Shown piece by piece: positions 44,841 through 54,849 of a stretch of DNA of 60,808 bases. The stretch comes from Candidatus Cloacimonadota bacterium (GTDB taxonomy: Bacteria > Cloacimonadota > Cloacimonadia > Cloacimonadales > WRIO01). The stretch is from assembly GCA_029553545.1 (NCBI GenBank), contig JAKPKU010000072.1:1-60808 (forward strand), written 5' to 3'. The notes under the pieces were generated by a model that did no database searches, was not told the DNA's origin, and was given only the letters and a program-made list of their open reading frames with translations. Position 1 is the stretch's first letter, and the number at the start of each line of letters is the position of its first letter. Made by a program: the position numbers and the translations under genes.

Positions 44841-45734
44841 TCAGAATTTGCAGTTAATACTCAAAATAGGTGTGATTTGATTATTGAAGACAGTAGTTTC
44901 AATGGTGGGCTGGATTGAGACTGTTTTTAATGCATTACGGTTGTATTTATTTGTAGCTCTAAATGCTTCAATCGAGCTTACAAGGTGGTTTGCTGCTAAA
45001 AGAAATCTCATATTATCAGCAGATGAATAATGCTTTTCTGCATTTTTTCTCATTTGAATATACTGCTTACGCATTTCTGATGCTTTGTCGGGGCTATCAT
45101 ATTCATTTGCACCATAACCTTCAGGTGGATTGATAGGGCGGTTTCCAATCCAGACTATGTCTGAAGGATTCAGTGTATCGAGCCCATCAAATACCCAAAT
45201 GCATTCAATATTATTGCCATTGATATCTCTGACATACTTTTCATACCAATCTTCCCATCCAAAGATATATTTGTTATACTTGCCAATGTCTTCGTAGAAA
45301 TGCTGGGTATTAGTGTCATCAAGGCGGAAGTGGTTGGTAGAATAAATGCTATTCGCAAGGGAGGGGTGATTGATAAAATTGTTTTGTACTTTTGTTTGTC
45401 TGGCTCTGTCATAGTGCTCATCGGCAAACTTCTTGTATTTTTTGGTAACATCATCGCCTTTTGAAAAGTCACTGATGTAAACGCTCCATAAACTAATCTC
45501 AATAATCGGGTAAACATATGCCATGATCGATTTTTTGTTGACATAAAACTGTCCAGCGCCAGGAAATAGGGCAGAGTAAAGCATAGCTTTTTGTGCTGAC
45601 TTTTGTTGATATTTTACTTCTACAATAGAATCTTTGCTTAAGAAATCGTCATTTGATAGATCATCGAGTATTTGTGCAGATAAGATGCCTGATATGAATA
45701 GGCAAATAATGCTGATTAGAATGATCTTTTTCAT
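44841..45734 (-). CDS. Exported DUF5683-like protein, copy 1
   Basis: At 297 residues this is the longest of the three paralogs. After a signal peptide (1-20) comes an acidic linker, then SAQKAMLYSALFPGAGQFYV (about 48-67) and a hydrophobic helix. A middle insertion of about 70 residues is absent from the other copies. Near the C-terminus NMRFLLAANHLVSSIEAFRA matches the second conserved segment. It starts 12 bases after the M6 protease stop, so it is co-transcribed with it; involvement in protein export or envelope anchoring is only inferred. Confidence 0.75.
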   Translation of the reverse strand: MKKIILISIICLFISGILSAQILDDLSNDDFLSKDSIVEVKYQQKSAQKAMLYSALFPGAGQFYVNKKSIMAYVYPIIEISLWSVYISDFSKGDDVTKKYKKFADEHYDRARQTKVQNNFINHPSLANSIYSTNHFRLDDTNTQHFYEDIGKYNKYIFGWEDWYEKYVRDINGNNIECIWVFDGLDTLNPSDIVWIGNRPINPPEGYGANEYDSPDKASEMRKQYIQMRKNAEKHYSSADNMRFLLAANHLVSSIEAFRATNKYNRNALKTVSIQPTIETTVFNNQITPILSINCKF

Positions 45735-45746
45735 TAAGTCTCCTCT

Positions 45747-48700
45747 TTATTTAATTACCGCAAACTTTACTCTTTTATGCTCTTTATCAGTTGAAATAAG
45801 GGCATAGTAAACGCCAGAGGCGAATTTGCTGGTATCTAATTGATAGTCTTGATATGTGTTATTCCCTTTTTCGATATTATTTTGATAGATGAGGTTGCCG
45901 CTGATATTGTAAATCTTGATTTGAATGTTTGCTTTTGCATTTTCAATTCTTAATCTACAATTTGCATTCATGACAGGATTTGGATAAATGAAAGCATTGA
46001 GCTGGTTTGTAGTGGAAATGATCGCTGTACTGCCAGTTATATACCCATTATCACCATTACGGAAACCATTCCATAGCAAGTCGTCATTGTTGCCTAAATG
46101 ACGATATGAGAGAAAAATATTATTGCTATTATCTGTGTAAAGTAGATAAAGACGGTTTGTTGCTTGCTCTTTAAACCAGCTTGGCAGGATATTGCTATGT
46201 TGCCAAAAAGCTGTATTATTGTAGTCTATTTCAGCATTGTGCTTGATGCCAATAAACCCGCCATTATCACAGTTAAATATGGTGGTGAATGTATCATTAG
46301 TCTTGATGATAGTAGGATCAGAATAGTCGGTAACAGTGAAATTATTCAGTTTGAGCGGATACTTATCAACAAAAGTACCATCATTAAAGATGAGAAAAGC
46401 TTTATCTTTGGCAGCGAAACTGATATTTAATTGGTTCTGTTGATTGACTAATAATGCCATTTGGCTAGTCTGGCTTGTTGTGAAATGTTTTGTATCCATG
46501 ATTAATAGGGGATTCGATTGATTAATAACTCTGTGGATCTTGCCATTATCAGACATGATGAAAAGCTCAAAGTTGCCATCATCTTTTTGAAATGCAACAG
46601 GTTCATAATGGCTATGAACCTCATCAAGAGGGAGTTGGTTTTGCAATTCGAGGTTCCAATCAAAGAAAGAAAGCGATCTCTCTGATAAAAGGACTATTTG
46701 TTGGTCATTAACAATAATCTTGCCTGTGAGATCTACGCTGTTCTGAGGCGAGAAAACATATGAAGAGTAAGATTGGTCGAGCTTATATAAAACGGTCTTG
46801 TCTTCGAAGGGGATCAGAATAAGAATATTAGTGCCTTGATAGTGAATTATTGGGGCGTTTTTTATCTGCTGATCAAATTCCGTTGTCTGATAAATATCTT
46901 GGCTGACAAGATTGACTTTGTTGCCTTCAACAATTAAGAGAGTTTCAAGATTATTAGCCTTTAATCTTACTTTTTGAATTGGCAGAGTAGGAGTAAAGGC
47001 TTGGTCTATTGACCAAAATTCATTCCACCTATCTTCATGGTTATTATAATTATGTGACCAAAACTTCGATTCATCATTAGCTGATATCATGAGATCGGTG
47101 GCTGTATCGGGGATAAAGTTAGTAGCAGGTGAAATTGTGGTCATATTGTCTGCAGTGTGTAGTCTTATTGTATTATCAAAAAGAGCATTGGCGAGGCGAA
47201 AGCTCATGACAGGCATTGCTTTACTAATTGAGTGTATCGCCCATGAACTTGGATTGCCTTTATTTGTGTATAAAGCGGGCTTGGTGAAGGCTGAAAGCGA
47301 GTCATTGTGTATTTCCCCACTCCATCGTACAAAGAGCCCATATTCGTCTAAAACAGGTGTATTTTTGAAGAAGAAATCATAAGCAGTGCCAGTCCAAAAC
47401 CATGAACTTGGATTTCCTAAGTCTTGAATATTGTCAGCTTCAATCACTCTGACGCCTCTTTTTGCGAAGAGAGGATTGACAGAGTTATTTTCAAAATTGC
47501 TGATAAAGTCGCCATTGCTATCAGTGACCCCTGTTTCGTAAATGCGCTCATTATCAATATGCCAGATTAATAAGCCTCCGCCGTACCAGTTGCCAAGTCT
47601 GTCCATCCAACTGGGCATCAGCCAATCATATTCATACGTGGGCTCATCGCTAATGTAGGGGCATGGATGCAAAGCGATTCTGCCATTAAGCGCAGATTTT
47701 ATGGTAGTGCCACCATCTTCGTCAGGGTCGATACTCTTATTTTCTATCAAGAGGTATTCTTTTTCATTTAGAGGGATTTTATAAAAGTGAGGAGTATTAT
47801 CTGCTGAATATTTGCTTTCTGCAGCTCTAACCTTTAACACTTGAGATAAGTCAAAAAGATCTGTTTCCAATGAACGTGTAATGCCTTTTTCATTGAAATA
47901 ATTGCCAAAAGCAAGGTTTCTGGACCAGGCGCCAGGAAGAGCAGGTAGTGCACCTTCAATCGCATAGTATCTGTCAGAGATAAGCGGATCAGGAATAGTG
48001 ATAAGCCCTTGCCCACCGGAGTCCATAATGTCGAATACTCCAACCATTGGTCTTGAATTTGTGGTATTGTATAGGTCAACTAAACCCAGAGAATGCCCAA
48101 ATTCATGTGCGTAAACGGCATTTACAGCGCCGTAGCCATAAATATATGTGGTACCATCTTCGACTGACTCATAAGTGTCTTGTGTGATGGTTTCTGGCAC
48201 ATTGCAGGCATGGGAGATAGTCGTTGCGCCATTATCGACGACGACTTCTTTTCCCGTTCCTACACGAATGAAAAAGGAGGGTAAATCAGAGGGAGAGTCT
48301 CCATTGATATCATGTTGCCAGTCAGAGCCAGCATGTATGATCATATAATGGTCATAATTGCCAAAGTAAAGCGAAGAGTCTTGATCAGCAGTAGTGAAGA
48401 CATCATGAAAGTACTCTTCAACACGGCTAATAAAGAGGTCATTGCTGGCATTTACAGGGTGATAATAAGCCATTTCATGTGGTAGAGTATAGGCACCTGC
48501 ATTTTTTGGATAGACATCATATTCAAGCTGAAAACTCTCAAAACTGGCTGCTTTATAATAGTATTTTAAAGCCTCCATGTGTGTCTCATAGAACAGCTTA
48601 TTACGTGGAGGACTATCGATGATGAATTTGTAAGTTGTGTCTATAGTGGATACAAACTTGCCATTGCCAGTGGTATTGGGGTTTTCATCAAGCTGAAAGT

Positions 48701-48908
48701 CGACCAGTAGGACAAGTAGCTTATTGAAGTTTGGGGACTTTTTATTTGGCACGTACTGTTGATATTGCTTAGCAAAGTAGTCGCTTGCGGGGTGTGTTTT
48801 GGTTTGTATTTTATTATACTTTTTTCCAAAGATAATCTTGTCATTATTGGCATTTAATGAGATCGCCAAAACAAGTAGCACAAGGGCAGATAGAGTTTTT
48901 AACTTCAT
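45747..48908 (-). CDS. Secreted M6-family metalloprotease with type IX sorting domain
   Basis: A zinc protease of the immune-inhibitor-A (M6) type, 1053 residues. The signal peptide spans 1-20. The zinc site is H268-E269-x-x-H272 in YAHEFGHSLGLVDLY, with D278 as the third ligand in the H-E-x-x-H-x-x-G-x-x-D pattern. Residues about 600-930 are beta-rich and propeller-like, without a family I can name. The C-terminus carries YPNPVMNANCRLRIENAKAN and ASGVYYALIS, typical of a Por/type IX sorting signal. It probably degrades external protein, fitting an amino-acid fermenter. It lies directly downstream of a PorV-like gene. Confidence 0.88.
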   Translation of the reverse strand: MKLKTLSALVLLVLAISLNANNDKIIFGKKYNKIQTKTHPASDYFAKQYQQYVPNKKSPNFNKLLVLLVDFQLDENPNTTGNGKFVSTIDTTYKFIIDSPPRNKLFYETHMEALKYYYKAASFESFQLEYDVYPKNAGAYTLPHEMAYYHPVNASNDLFISRVEEYFHDVFTTADQDSSLYFGNYDHYMIIHAGSDWQHDINGDSPSDLPSFFIRVGTGKEVVVDNGATTISHACNVPETITQDTYESVEDGTTYIYGYGAVNAVYAHEFGHSLGLVDLYNTTNSRPMVGVFDIMDSGGQGLITIPDPLISDRYYAIEGALPALPGAWSRNLAFGNYFNEKGITRSLETDLFDLSQVLKVRAAESKYSADNTPHFYKIPLNEKEYLLIENKSIDPDEDGGTTIKSALNGRIALHPCPYISDEPTYEYDWLMPSWMDRLGNWYGGGLLIWHIDNERIYETGVTDSNGDFISNFENNSVNPLFAKRGVRVIEADNIQDLGNPSSWFWTGTAYDFFFKNTPVLDEYGLFVRWSGEIHNDSLSAFTKPALYTNKGNPSSWAIHSISKAMPVMSFRLANALFDNTIRLHTADNMTTISPATNFIPDTATDLMISANDESKFWSHNYNNHEDRWNEFWSIDQAFTPTLPIQKVRLKANNLETLLIVEGNKVNLVSQDIYQTTEFDQQIKNAPIIHYQGTNILILIPFEDKTVLYKLDQSYSSYVFSPQNSVDLTGKIIVNDQQIVLLSERSLSFFDWNLELQNQLPLDEVHSHYEPVAFQKDDGNFELFIMSDNGKIHRVINQSNPLLIMDTKHFTTSQTSQMALLVNQQNQLNISFAAKDKAFLIFNDGTFVDKYPLKLNNFTVTDYSDPTIIKTNDTFTTIFNCDNGGFIGIKHNAEIDYNNTAFWQHSNILPSWFKEQATNRLYLLYTDNSNNIFLSYRHLGNNDDLLWNGFRNGDNGYITGSTAIISTTNQLNAFIYPNPVMNANCRLRIENAKANIQIKIYNISGNLIYQNNIEKGNNTYQDYQLDTSKFASGVYYALISTDKEHKRVKFAVIK

Positions 48909-49016
48909 TAGATTTAACCTTTTCTTTTGATCAACGTAAAAAACAGCTCTTTCAATAGAAAACTATAAAGCGGTAAAGAACTACAGATTTACAGTGAAAC
49001 AAAATAATCTTTATTT

Positions 49017-50075
49017 TTAGAATTCAAGACCAATTGAAAAAGTTTTATTGTAGTCAGTTAAATCGCCACCTTCTTGCATTGCAAAGTCAACGCTGAGTTT
49101 GTATTGATTAGCAAAAGTATATTGAACGCCAGCGCCAAAGTGAGGACCCATAATGTTTCCAGCTTTATCGTAAATATATCCTGCTCTGAGAGATAAAAGG
49201 CTAAGATAAACATATTCACCGCCTACATTAAATATCGTAGATTGAAACTCCTGTTTACGAGGGTCATCATACCAAGCAGTAATAATGCGTTTAAGTACAA
49301 AGTCGTCATTTGCAAGCAGCTTATTCATGTCAGCATTGATGGTGAGCTTATTAAATTCGCTTTCAATTGCACGATAAGAAAAGCCCATTCTCCAGTTTAA
49401 AGGTAGTGGGTCAGCTTGTTCTTCATTTATAAAAGAGATATCTGGTCCGATATTCTGGATATTTAAACCAAAGTCCAATCTATTGATAAGCAAGTTTTTC
49501 TTCTTAATACCAATGTCAAAGGCATAGCTCATACCGCGTCCCTTTTCATTTTGCTCAGTTTGTCCTGTGCCTTCAGGTGAGAGGTCGCTCAGAATGAATT
49601 TTAGTGTTGTGCCTATACCTAAGTTTTCGCTGTATTGGTATGCATAAGATGCTGCAATAGCGACTTCATAGCTGTTGAATGTGCCATCGTACTGATTGTT
49701 TTCAGTGATTCTCTCTTGTTCGCCATAAGTTAAATATAATACATGAAAACCAAAATTGCCCATCAAGTCTTCGCTGTATTTGTTAAAAGCCAGATATTCA
49801 AAATACATATCGTTAATGCCGTCAACATCGCCAAACCAGTTGGTGTGCATACCAGCGATTTGTGTTTTTTTATTAAATGCTAATGCACCAGGGTTCCAAT
49901 AGTTTGCTAATGCGTCATCTGCTTGAGCAACATAAGCATTCCCCATACCGCCAGGACGTGAGCCAGGCTCGATAGTTAAGAAAATAACTCCAGCTTCAGA
50001 TATTGCTGAGATTAATACAGGGCATAATAGAATTATAGCGGTGATGATAGTGATAATTGTATGCTTATTTAGCAT
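49017..50075 (-). CDS. PorV-like outer-membrane beta-barrel protein
   Basis: A 352-residue outer-membrane protein resembling PorV/PorQ of the type IX secretion system, related to FadL barrels. After the signal peptide (1-24) comes GSRPGGMGNAYVAQADDALA with YWNPGALAF, the hallmark N-terminal block. The rest alternates amphipathic beta strands and ends in SIGLEF with a C-terminal phenylalanine, as expected for barrel insertion. PorV delivers sorted cargo to the attachment machinery. Its place upstream of the M6 protease carrying a sorting domain fits that role. Confidence 0.82.
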   Translation of the reverse strand: MLNKHTIITIITAIILLCPVLISAISEAGVIFLTIEPGSRPGGMGNAYVAQADDALANYWNPGALAFNKKTQIAGMHTNWFGDVDGINDMYFEYLAFNKYSEDLMGNFGFHVLYLTYGEQERITENNQYDGTFNSYEVAIAASYAYQYSENLGIGTTLKFILSDLSPEGTGQTEQNEKGRGMSYAFDIGIKKKNLLINRLDFGLNIQNIGPDISFINEEQADPLPLNWRMGFSYRAIESEFNKLTINADMNKLLANDDFVLKRIITAWYDDPRKQEFQSTIFNVGGEYVYLSLLSLRAGYIYDKAGNIMGPHFGAGVQYTFANQYKLSVDFAMQEGGDLTDYNKTFSIGLEF

Positions 50076-50130
50076 TACGTTCCTCCACGTATTTGTTTTT
50101 ATGGTATTAAGGTTTTTTTCATAATAAAAA

Positions 50131-50217
50131 TGGTACCGAAGGCCGGACTCGAACCGGCACGAGCTTGCACTCGGAGGATTTTGAGTCCTCTGCGTCTACC
50201 GATTTCACCACTTCGGC
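50131..50217 (-). tRNA. tRNA-Leu (anticodon CAA)
   Basis: An 87-base class II tRNA on the minus strand. The acceptor stem is GCCGAAG/CTTCGGT (one G-T pair) with discriminator A and encoded CCA. The anticodon stem GAGGA/TCCTC encloses loop CTCAAAA, giving anticodon CAA. A long variable arm (GAGTGCAAGCTC) and A73 identify leucine. It decodes TTG. Confidence 0.93.
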
Positions 50218-50372
50218 ACACTCTATTATGATAATGACTAATCTCTGAACTCGCTAATTATGTCAAGAAAAAATTATTAGTCCACACTATTTTCTGTTTC
50301 TATTATTGTAACTACTGAATAATAGGATGTTTCAATATATTTTGATAAATCAAAATAATACAAGATCATTAT

Positions 50373-50403
50373 TAAAAAAATAAAGGCAACAGTAATAGTT
50401 GCC
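50373..50403 (-). terminator. Rho-independent terminator of the decarboxylase operon
   Basis: On the minus strand GGCAAC-TATTACT-GTTGCC followed by TTTATTTTTTT, starting 17 bases after the stop of the beta subunit. Confidence 0.88.
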
Positions 50404-50419
50404 CTTATTTGATGGTTTT

Positions 50420-51544
50420 TTAACCAAGAATTCCAAGTAAAACACCTGCAGCAACAGCAGAGCCGATAACACCAGCTACGTTTGGTGCCATTGCGTGCAT
50501 TAATAAGTAATTACCTTTATCATATTGTTGTCCCATAACTTGAACCACGCGTGCTGAGTCAGGAACAGCAGATACGCCAGCGGCACCGATCATAGGATTG
50601 AGTTTTTCTTTTATAAAAAGATTCATTATCTTGGCAAATAAAACACCAGATGCGGTTGAAATCATAAAGGAAAAAGCACCAAGTGTAAATATTTTTACAG
50701 AGCTTGCATTTAAAAATACATCTGCACTGGTAGACGCTCCGACCGTAATACCGATAAGTATTGTACAAATATCGATCAGTGAGGTACGAGCAGTTTGTGC
50801 AAGCCTCTCTGTGACCCCACTCTCTTTTAATAAATTACCAAAAAAGAGCATACCTAAAAGTGCAACACCACCAGGAGCGATGAGTCCCGTCGCAACAAAA
50901 CCGATAATAGGGAAGAGGATCTTTTCTCTTTTGCTGACCATACGTGGAGTTTTCATTCTGATAACACGCTCTTTAGGAGTGGTTAAGAGTTTGATCACAG
51001 GTGGTTGAATAACAGGAACCAAAGCCATATATGAATATGCAGCAATAGCTACAGGACCTACCAAGTGAGGCGCCAGCTTGGAAGAGAGGTAGATCGATGT
51101 AGGACCGTCAGCACCGCCAATAATACCGATAGAAGCAGCCTCTAAGACGTTGAACCCGAGTATCAGAGAGCCAATAAAGGTAGCAAAAATACCAAATTGA
51201 GCAGCTGCCCCAAGCAAGATAAGCTTTGGATTAGCGATCAATGTTGAGAAGTCTGTCATAGCTCCGATACCTAAGAAAATTAGAGGAGGATAAACGCCTT
51301 TTATCACACCGAAATAGAGATAATTCATGACAGAGCCTTCTGAGTAAACGCCCTGCATCATGGCTGAAACGCCAGGCAAGTTGCCAAGTACAATACCAAA
51401 GCCAATTGGAACTAATAATAGTGGCTCGTATTCTTTTGCAATACCGATCCAAATAAAAACGAACCCGATTATCAGCATTAGCAAATAACTGTGACTATAC
51501 CAAGCAAACCCTGTTGTGTGGAAAAAGTTTATTAATTCTGCCAT
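50420..51544 (-). CDS. Sodium-pumping decarboxylase beta subunit (membrane carboxybiotin decarboxylase)
   Basis: This integral membrane subunit decarboxylates carboxybiotin and exports sodium, building an ion gradient. About nine to eleven hydrophobic segments are visible. The OadB/MmdB signatures include ASIGIIGGADGPTSIYLSSK and YMALVPVIQPPVIKLLTTPK, with PGGVALLGMLFFGNLLKESG later. At 374 residues it is typical. It is the last gene of a four-gene operon: carboxyltransferase, gamma-like subunit, biotin carrier, beta. Sequence alone does not separate methylmalonyl-CoA, oxaloacetate and glutaconyl-CoA versions; the carboxyltransferase argues for an acyl-CoA. Confidence 0.92.
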   Translation of the reverse strand: MAELINFFHTTGFAWYSHSYLLMLIIGFVFIWIGIAKEYEPLLLVPIGFGIVLGNLPGVSAMMQGVYSEGSVMNYLYFGVIKGVYPPLIFLGIGAMTDFSTLIANPKLILLGAAAQFGIFATFIGSLILGFNVLEAASIGIIGGADGPTSIYLSSKLAPHLVGPVAIAAYSYMALVPVIQPPVIKLLTTPKERVIRMKTPRMVSKREKILFPIIGFVATGLIAPGGVALLGMLFFGNLLKESGVTERLAQTARTSLIDICTILIGITVGASTSADVFLNASSVKIFTLGAFSFMISTASGVLFAKIMNLFIKEKLNPMIGAAGVSAVPDSARVVQVMGQQYDKGNYLLMHAMAPNVAGVIGSAVAAGVLLGILG

Positions 51545-51547
51545 TGA

Positions 51548-52294
51548 TTAATCTCCTATTTCAAGTAAGACTTGACCGTCAATGACGTTGTCACCTTTGT
51601 TAACTAAGATCTTTGTTACAGTGCCTGAATATGCACTAAAGATCTCTGATTCCATTTTCATTGCTTCAAGCACAAATAATACTTGGTCTTCTTTTACTTT
51701 TTCTCCTATTTGTACTTTAACATCAAGGATAATACCAGGTAGAGGGGTGACGATTGTTTTATTGCCTGCTTGTGCAGGTTGTGAAGTCTGTACAGGTTGA
51801 GGAGCGGGAGCTTGAGGCATTGGCTGTGGTGTATGTGTTGGTTGAGGTGCAGGAGCTTGAGGCGCTTCTTTTATTACTTGCTGTATAGTAGCTAACACTT
51901 CGCCTTCTTGTACAGGGCTCTTTTCTTTTACATTTATTTTTTGAATAATGCCATCGACATTAGCCATTACTTCAGTTTCCATTTTCATTGCTTCAAGAGT
52001 AATAATCACGTCTCCTGCATGGACAAAGTCGCCTTCTTTCTTTTGGACAGAGATAATAACGCCAGGTATTGGAGCCACAACGTCACTATTCTTGCCAGCT
52101 TCAGAGCGCATTTGAGGCACACTTGGTACAGACTTTTCCATCTGAACAATTCTGGTCTCAGGTTGGCAAGGATCTGTGCCTATTTCAACAACAAATTCGA
52201 CACCATTAACATCGACTTTTGCATGATTAGCAGAAAACTCTATGATACGAGCTTCGAAGAGCTCATTGTTAATCTTCATTGAATATTTTTTCAT
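51548..52294 (-). CDS. Biotin carrier protein with two biotinyl domains
   Basis: Carries carboxyl groups from the carboxyltransferase to the membrane decarboxylase. Residues 1-45 are a beta-rich linker domain (NELFEARIIEFSANHAKVDV). The first biotinyl domain (about 70-142) has LEAMKMETEV with K104. A Pro/Gln/Ala-rich hinge follows (about 144-176). A second complete biotinyl domain (about 178-248) has LEAMKMESEI with K213. Most homologs have one biotinyl domain, so this duplication is unusual. Both lysines sit in the canonical AMKM motif and could both be biotinylated. It starts 21 bases after the gamma-like gene stop and ends 3 bases before the beta gene. Confidence 0.92.
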   Translation of the reverse strand: MKKYSMKINNELFEARIIEFSANHAKVDVNGVEFVVEIGTDPCQPETRIVQMEKSVPSVPQMRSEAGKNSDVVAPIPGVIISVQKKEGDFVHAGDVIITLEAMKMETEVMANVDGIIQKINVKEKSPVQEGEVLATIQQVIKEAPQAPAPQPTHTPQPMPQAPAPQPVQTSQPAQAGNKTIVTPLPGIILDVKVQIGEKVKEDQVLFVLEAMKMESEIFSAYSGTVTKILVNKGDNVIDGQVLLEIGD

Positions 52295-52315
52295 AAATTC
52301 TCCTTGTGAATTTCA

Positions 52316-53152
52316 CTATTTCTTAAACTGTCTAAATTGTGCATTTGGGAATTGAACTATCCCTGATGCTTGCCACATGCTAACGCTTGCTCTCTTCCAT
52401 GTAAGCAGGATTTTGCTTTCTTCTTCAAGCTCTTGTTTTCTGATATGAATAGCGGTAATAACAGCGATTATTGCGGCACTGCTAAGGTTTTCAGGCTTAG
52501 TAGTTTTGATTGTCCCAATTGGTGTTTGCACTGATGATTGCACAATTGGTGTAGGTTGTTTTTTCTTGTTGAAATATGCTAATTGAGAAATGACAAAAGC
52601 TGTAATGGCAAGAGCTCCAAAAACGACAAGCATGCCGATAATGGTTAGAATAGCACCAAATTCTGGTTTTTCTTCTAAAAATTGTTCATTTATTTCTACG
52701 ATTTTTTCTGGTGTGACTTTAAGATCGAGAAGAGTTTTGGTATAATTTGATTTATCTTGAATGCCTAAATGTAAATACTCGAGTAGTTTTTTGGGTGGTA
52801 TATGAAATTTATCGCATACCTGTGATATCGTATAGTTATGATTTAATGAATACCGACTATCATCTCTAAAGATAATGATTTTTTCTGGGTCTAATCTCAG
52901 TGCTTTAAGGGTTCTTCTTGTTAAGAATCTATCTTTTTGATTGAGCTTAAATTGTGTAGATAAGCTATCAATTGAAATGTTGACAAATTCTGACACCTCT
53001 AAAAGCGTGCTATTTTCTGATATTCCATAACGTTCTAATTGTGTGCTAACCATTATATCCGTTGAGTCAGCTTCCTGTGCAGTGAGAGGCAAAAATAGAC
53101 ATAAAGCGAGCAAACAAAGTATAATGATAGAATAGTTTTTTTTCATTGTCAA
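52316..53152 (-). CDS. OadG-like gamma subunit with a large extracytoplasmic N-terminal domain
   Basis: Gamma subunits of these pumps are usually small (roughly 80-120 residues) single-helix proteins that assemble the complex. Here a signal peptide (1-25) precedes about 140 residues containing two similar helical units of about 50 residues: TLLEVSEFVNISIDSLSTQF... and YTISQVCDKFHIPPKKLLEY.... The OadG-like part follows, with a transmembrane helix at about 167-189 (ILTIIGMLVVFGALAITAFV). A cytoplasmic region with SSAAIIAVITAIHI comes next. Together these suggest an extra domain on the outer face of the membrane. It lies between the carboxyltransferase and biotin carrier genes, which supports the assignment. 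Confidence 0.8.
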   Translation of the reverse strand: MTMKKNYSIIILCLLALCLFLPLTAQEADSTDIMVSTQLERYGISENSTLLEVSEFVNISIDSLSTQFKLNQKDRFLTRRTLKALRLDPEKIIIFRDDSRYSLNHNYTISQVCDKFHIPPKKLLEYLHLGIQDKSNYTKTLLDLKVTPEKIVEINEQFLEEKPEFGAILTIIGMLVVFGALAITAFVISQLAYFNKKKQPTPIVQSSVQTPIGTIKTTKPENLSSAAIIAVITAIHIRKQELEEESKILLTWKRASVSMWQASGIVQFPNAQFRQFKK

Positions 53153-53157
53153 ATCCT

Positions 53158-54708
53158 TTATAATGGAATATTGCCGTGTTTACGAGGTGGATTAGAGTCT
53201 TTCTTGGTAGCTAACATTTCAAAAGCTCTAATGAGTCTAACTCTTGTGCGCGCAGGCTCAATAATATCATCAACATAACCTTTTGATGCCGCACTATACG
53301 GATTTGCAAATTTATTACGATACTCTTCTTCTTTTTGTTTTAGTACTTGGGTTGGATTTTCTGCTTCTTTTACTTCTTTTCTAAAAATAATTTCAACAGC
53401 ACCTTGAGGTCCCATGACTGCGATTTCAGCACTTGGCCATGCATACACTACATCAGCACGCATGTGTCTGCTATTCATCACGCAATACGCACCCCCATAA
53501 GCCTTTCTTAAGATAACTGTAATTTTTGGAACTGTTGCTTCAGCAAAAGCGTAGAGGAGTTTTGCGCCATGTCTGATAATGCCATTATGTTCTTGATTTG
53601 AACCAGGTAAGAAGCCAGGCACATCTTCAAGTACGAGAAGTGGGATATTAAATGCATCACAGAAGCGGACAAATCGTGAAGCCTTTACGGAGGCATTAAT
53701 ATCAAGTACGCCAGCCAAGACTTTGGGTTGATTTGCTACAACGCCAATAGTCTGCCCATTTAGGCGAACATAGCCGACAACTATATTTTGAGCATATTGT
53801 TTTGCTACTTCTAAAAAGTCGCCATCGTCAGCGATACTCTTTATAACTTCGTAAATATCATATGGTTTGTTTGGGTTGTCTGGAATTAAAGTTGCCAGAT
53901 TATCACAAAGACGTGTTACAGGATCGATACATGCGATTCTTGGAGGGTTTTCCATATTGTTTGATGGCAAGAAACTTACCAGCTTTTTAATCAATGTTAA
54001 GGTCTCTTCTTCATTTTCTGTGAGGAATTGAGCCACACCACTCTTAGAAGCATGGACTCTTGCACCGCCCAAGTCTTCTGTTGAAATTGTCTCATTGAGT
54101 ACAGTTTTCACTACTTTTGGTCCTGTTACAAACATATAGGAGTTTTTCTTGTCCATGAGAACAAAGTCAGTAATTGCAGGAGAATAAACTGCTCCACCTG
54201 CACACGGTCCTAAGATTGCTGAGATTTGTGGTATTACGCCAGAGGCTTGAACATTGCGCCAGAATATCTCTGCATAGCCTGCTAAAGCGTCTACACCTTC
54301 TTGAATACGTGCGCCACCTGAATCATTCAAACCAATTACAGGTGCACCAACCTTCATTGCCATATCCATAACTTTACAGATTTTTTCAGCATAGGTTTTA
54401 GATAGTGAGCCTCCAAAAACAGTAAAGTCTTGAGAAAAAATATAAACTAAACGTCCGTCGATAGTTGCACAACCAGTTACAACACCATCGCCTAATACTT
54501 TTGATTTTTCCATACCAAAGTTTGTGCACTCATGAGTCACAAACATGTCAAATTCTTCGAAAGAGTCTTGATCAACTAAAAACTTAATACGTTCACGTGC
54601 AGTTAGTTTCCCTTTTTCATGTTGGCTTGTAATTTTGTCTTCTCCACCACTCAGATAAGCTTGTTCTCTTTTTCTTCTGAGTTCTTGGATTTTATTCTCT
54701 ATTTCCAT
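53158..54708 (-). CDS. Acyl-CoA carboxyltransferase subunit (methylmalonyl-CoA decarboxylase alpha type)
   Basis: Transfers CO2 from an acyl-CoA (most likely methylmalonyl-CoA) to biotin. This 516-residue protein has the crotonase-like double domain of PCC-beta/MmdA proteins. Conserved blocks include [59 protein letters not shown], and the C-terminal [12 protein letters not shown] with [22 protein letters not shown] precedes the ATG. With the other three genes it gives a complete sodium-pumping decarboxylase that would couple succinate-to-propionate metabolism, or its reverse, to an ion gradient. A TTGACA near 54765-54760 is a possible promoter element. Confidence 0.92.
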   Translation of the reverse strand: MEIENKIQELRRKREQAYLSGGEDKITSQHEKGKLTARERIKFLVDQDSFEEFDMFVTHECTNFGMEKSKVLGDGVVTGCATIDGRLVYIFSQDFTVFGGSLSKTYAEKICKVMDMAMKVGAPVIGLNDSGGARIQEGVDALAGYAEIFWRNVQASGVIPQISAILGPCAGGAVYSPAITDFVLMDKKNSYMFVTGPKVVKTVLNETISTEDLGGARVHASKSGVAQFLTENEEETLTLIKKLVSFLPSNNMENPPRIACIDPVTRLCDNLATLIPDNPNKPYDIYEVIKSIADDGDFLEVAKQYAQNIVVGYVRLNGQTIGVVANQPKVLAGVLDINASVKASRFVRFCDAFNIPLLVLEDVPGFLPGSNQEHNGIIRHGAKLLYAFAEATVPKITVILRKAYGGAYCVMNSRHMRADVVYAWPSAEIAVMGPQGAVEIIFRKEVKEAENPTQVLKQKEEEYRNKFANPYSAASKGYVDDIIEPARTRVRLIRAFEMLATKKDSNPPRKHGNIPL

Positions 54709-54849
54709 TGATCCTCCATTCTAATCTATTTTAAGACAAGTTTAATATTTTTGTATATTTGTCAAGAAAAGAGGTATAGTTTTTTTATTATTTCTTTTTT
54801 ATAGAGTAAATGCTTTTATTTCTAATAAAATTCAAGTAATTAGGCTCTT

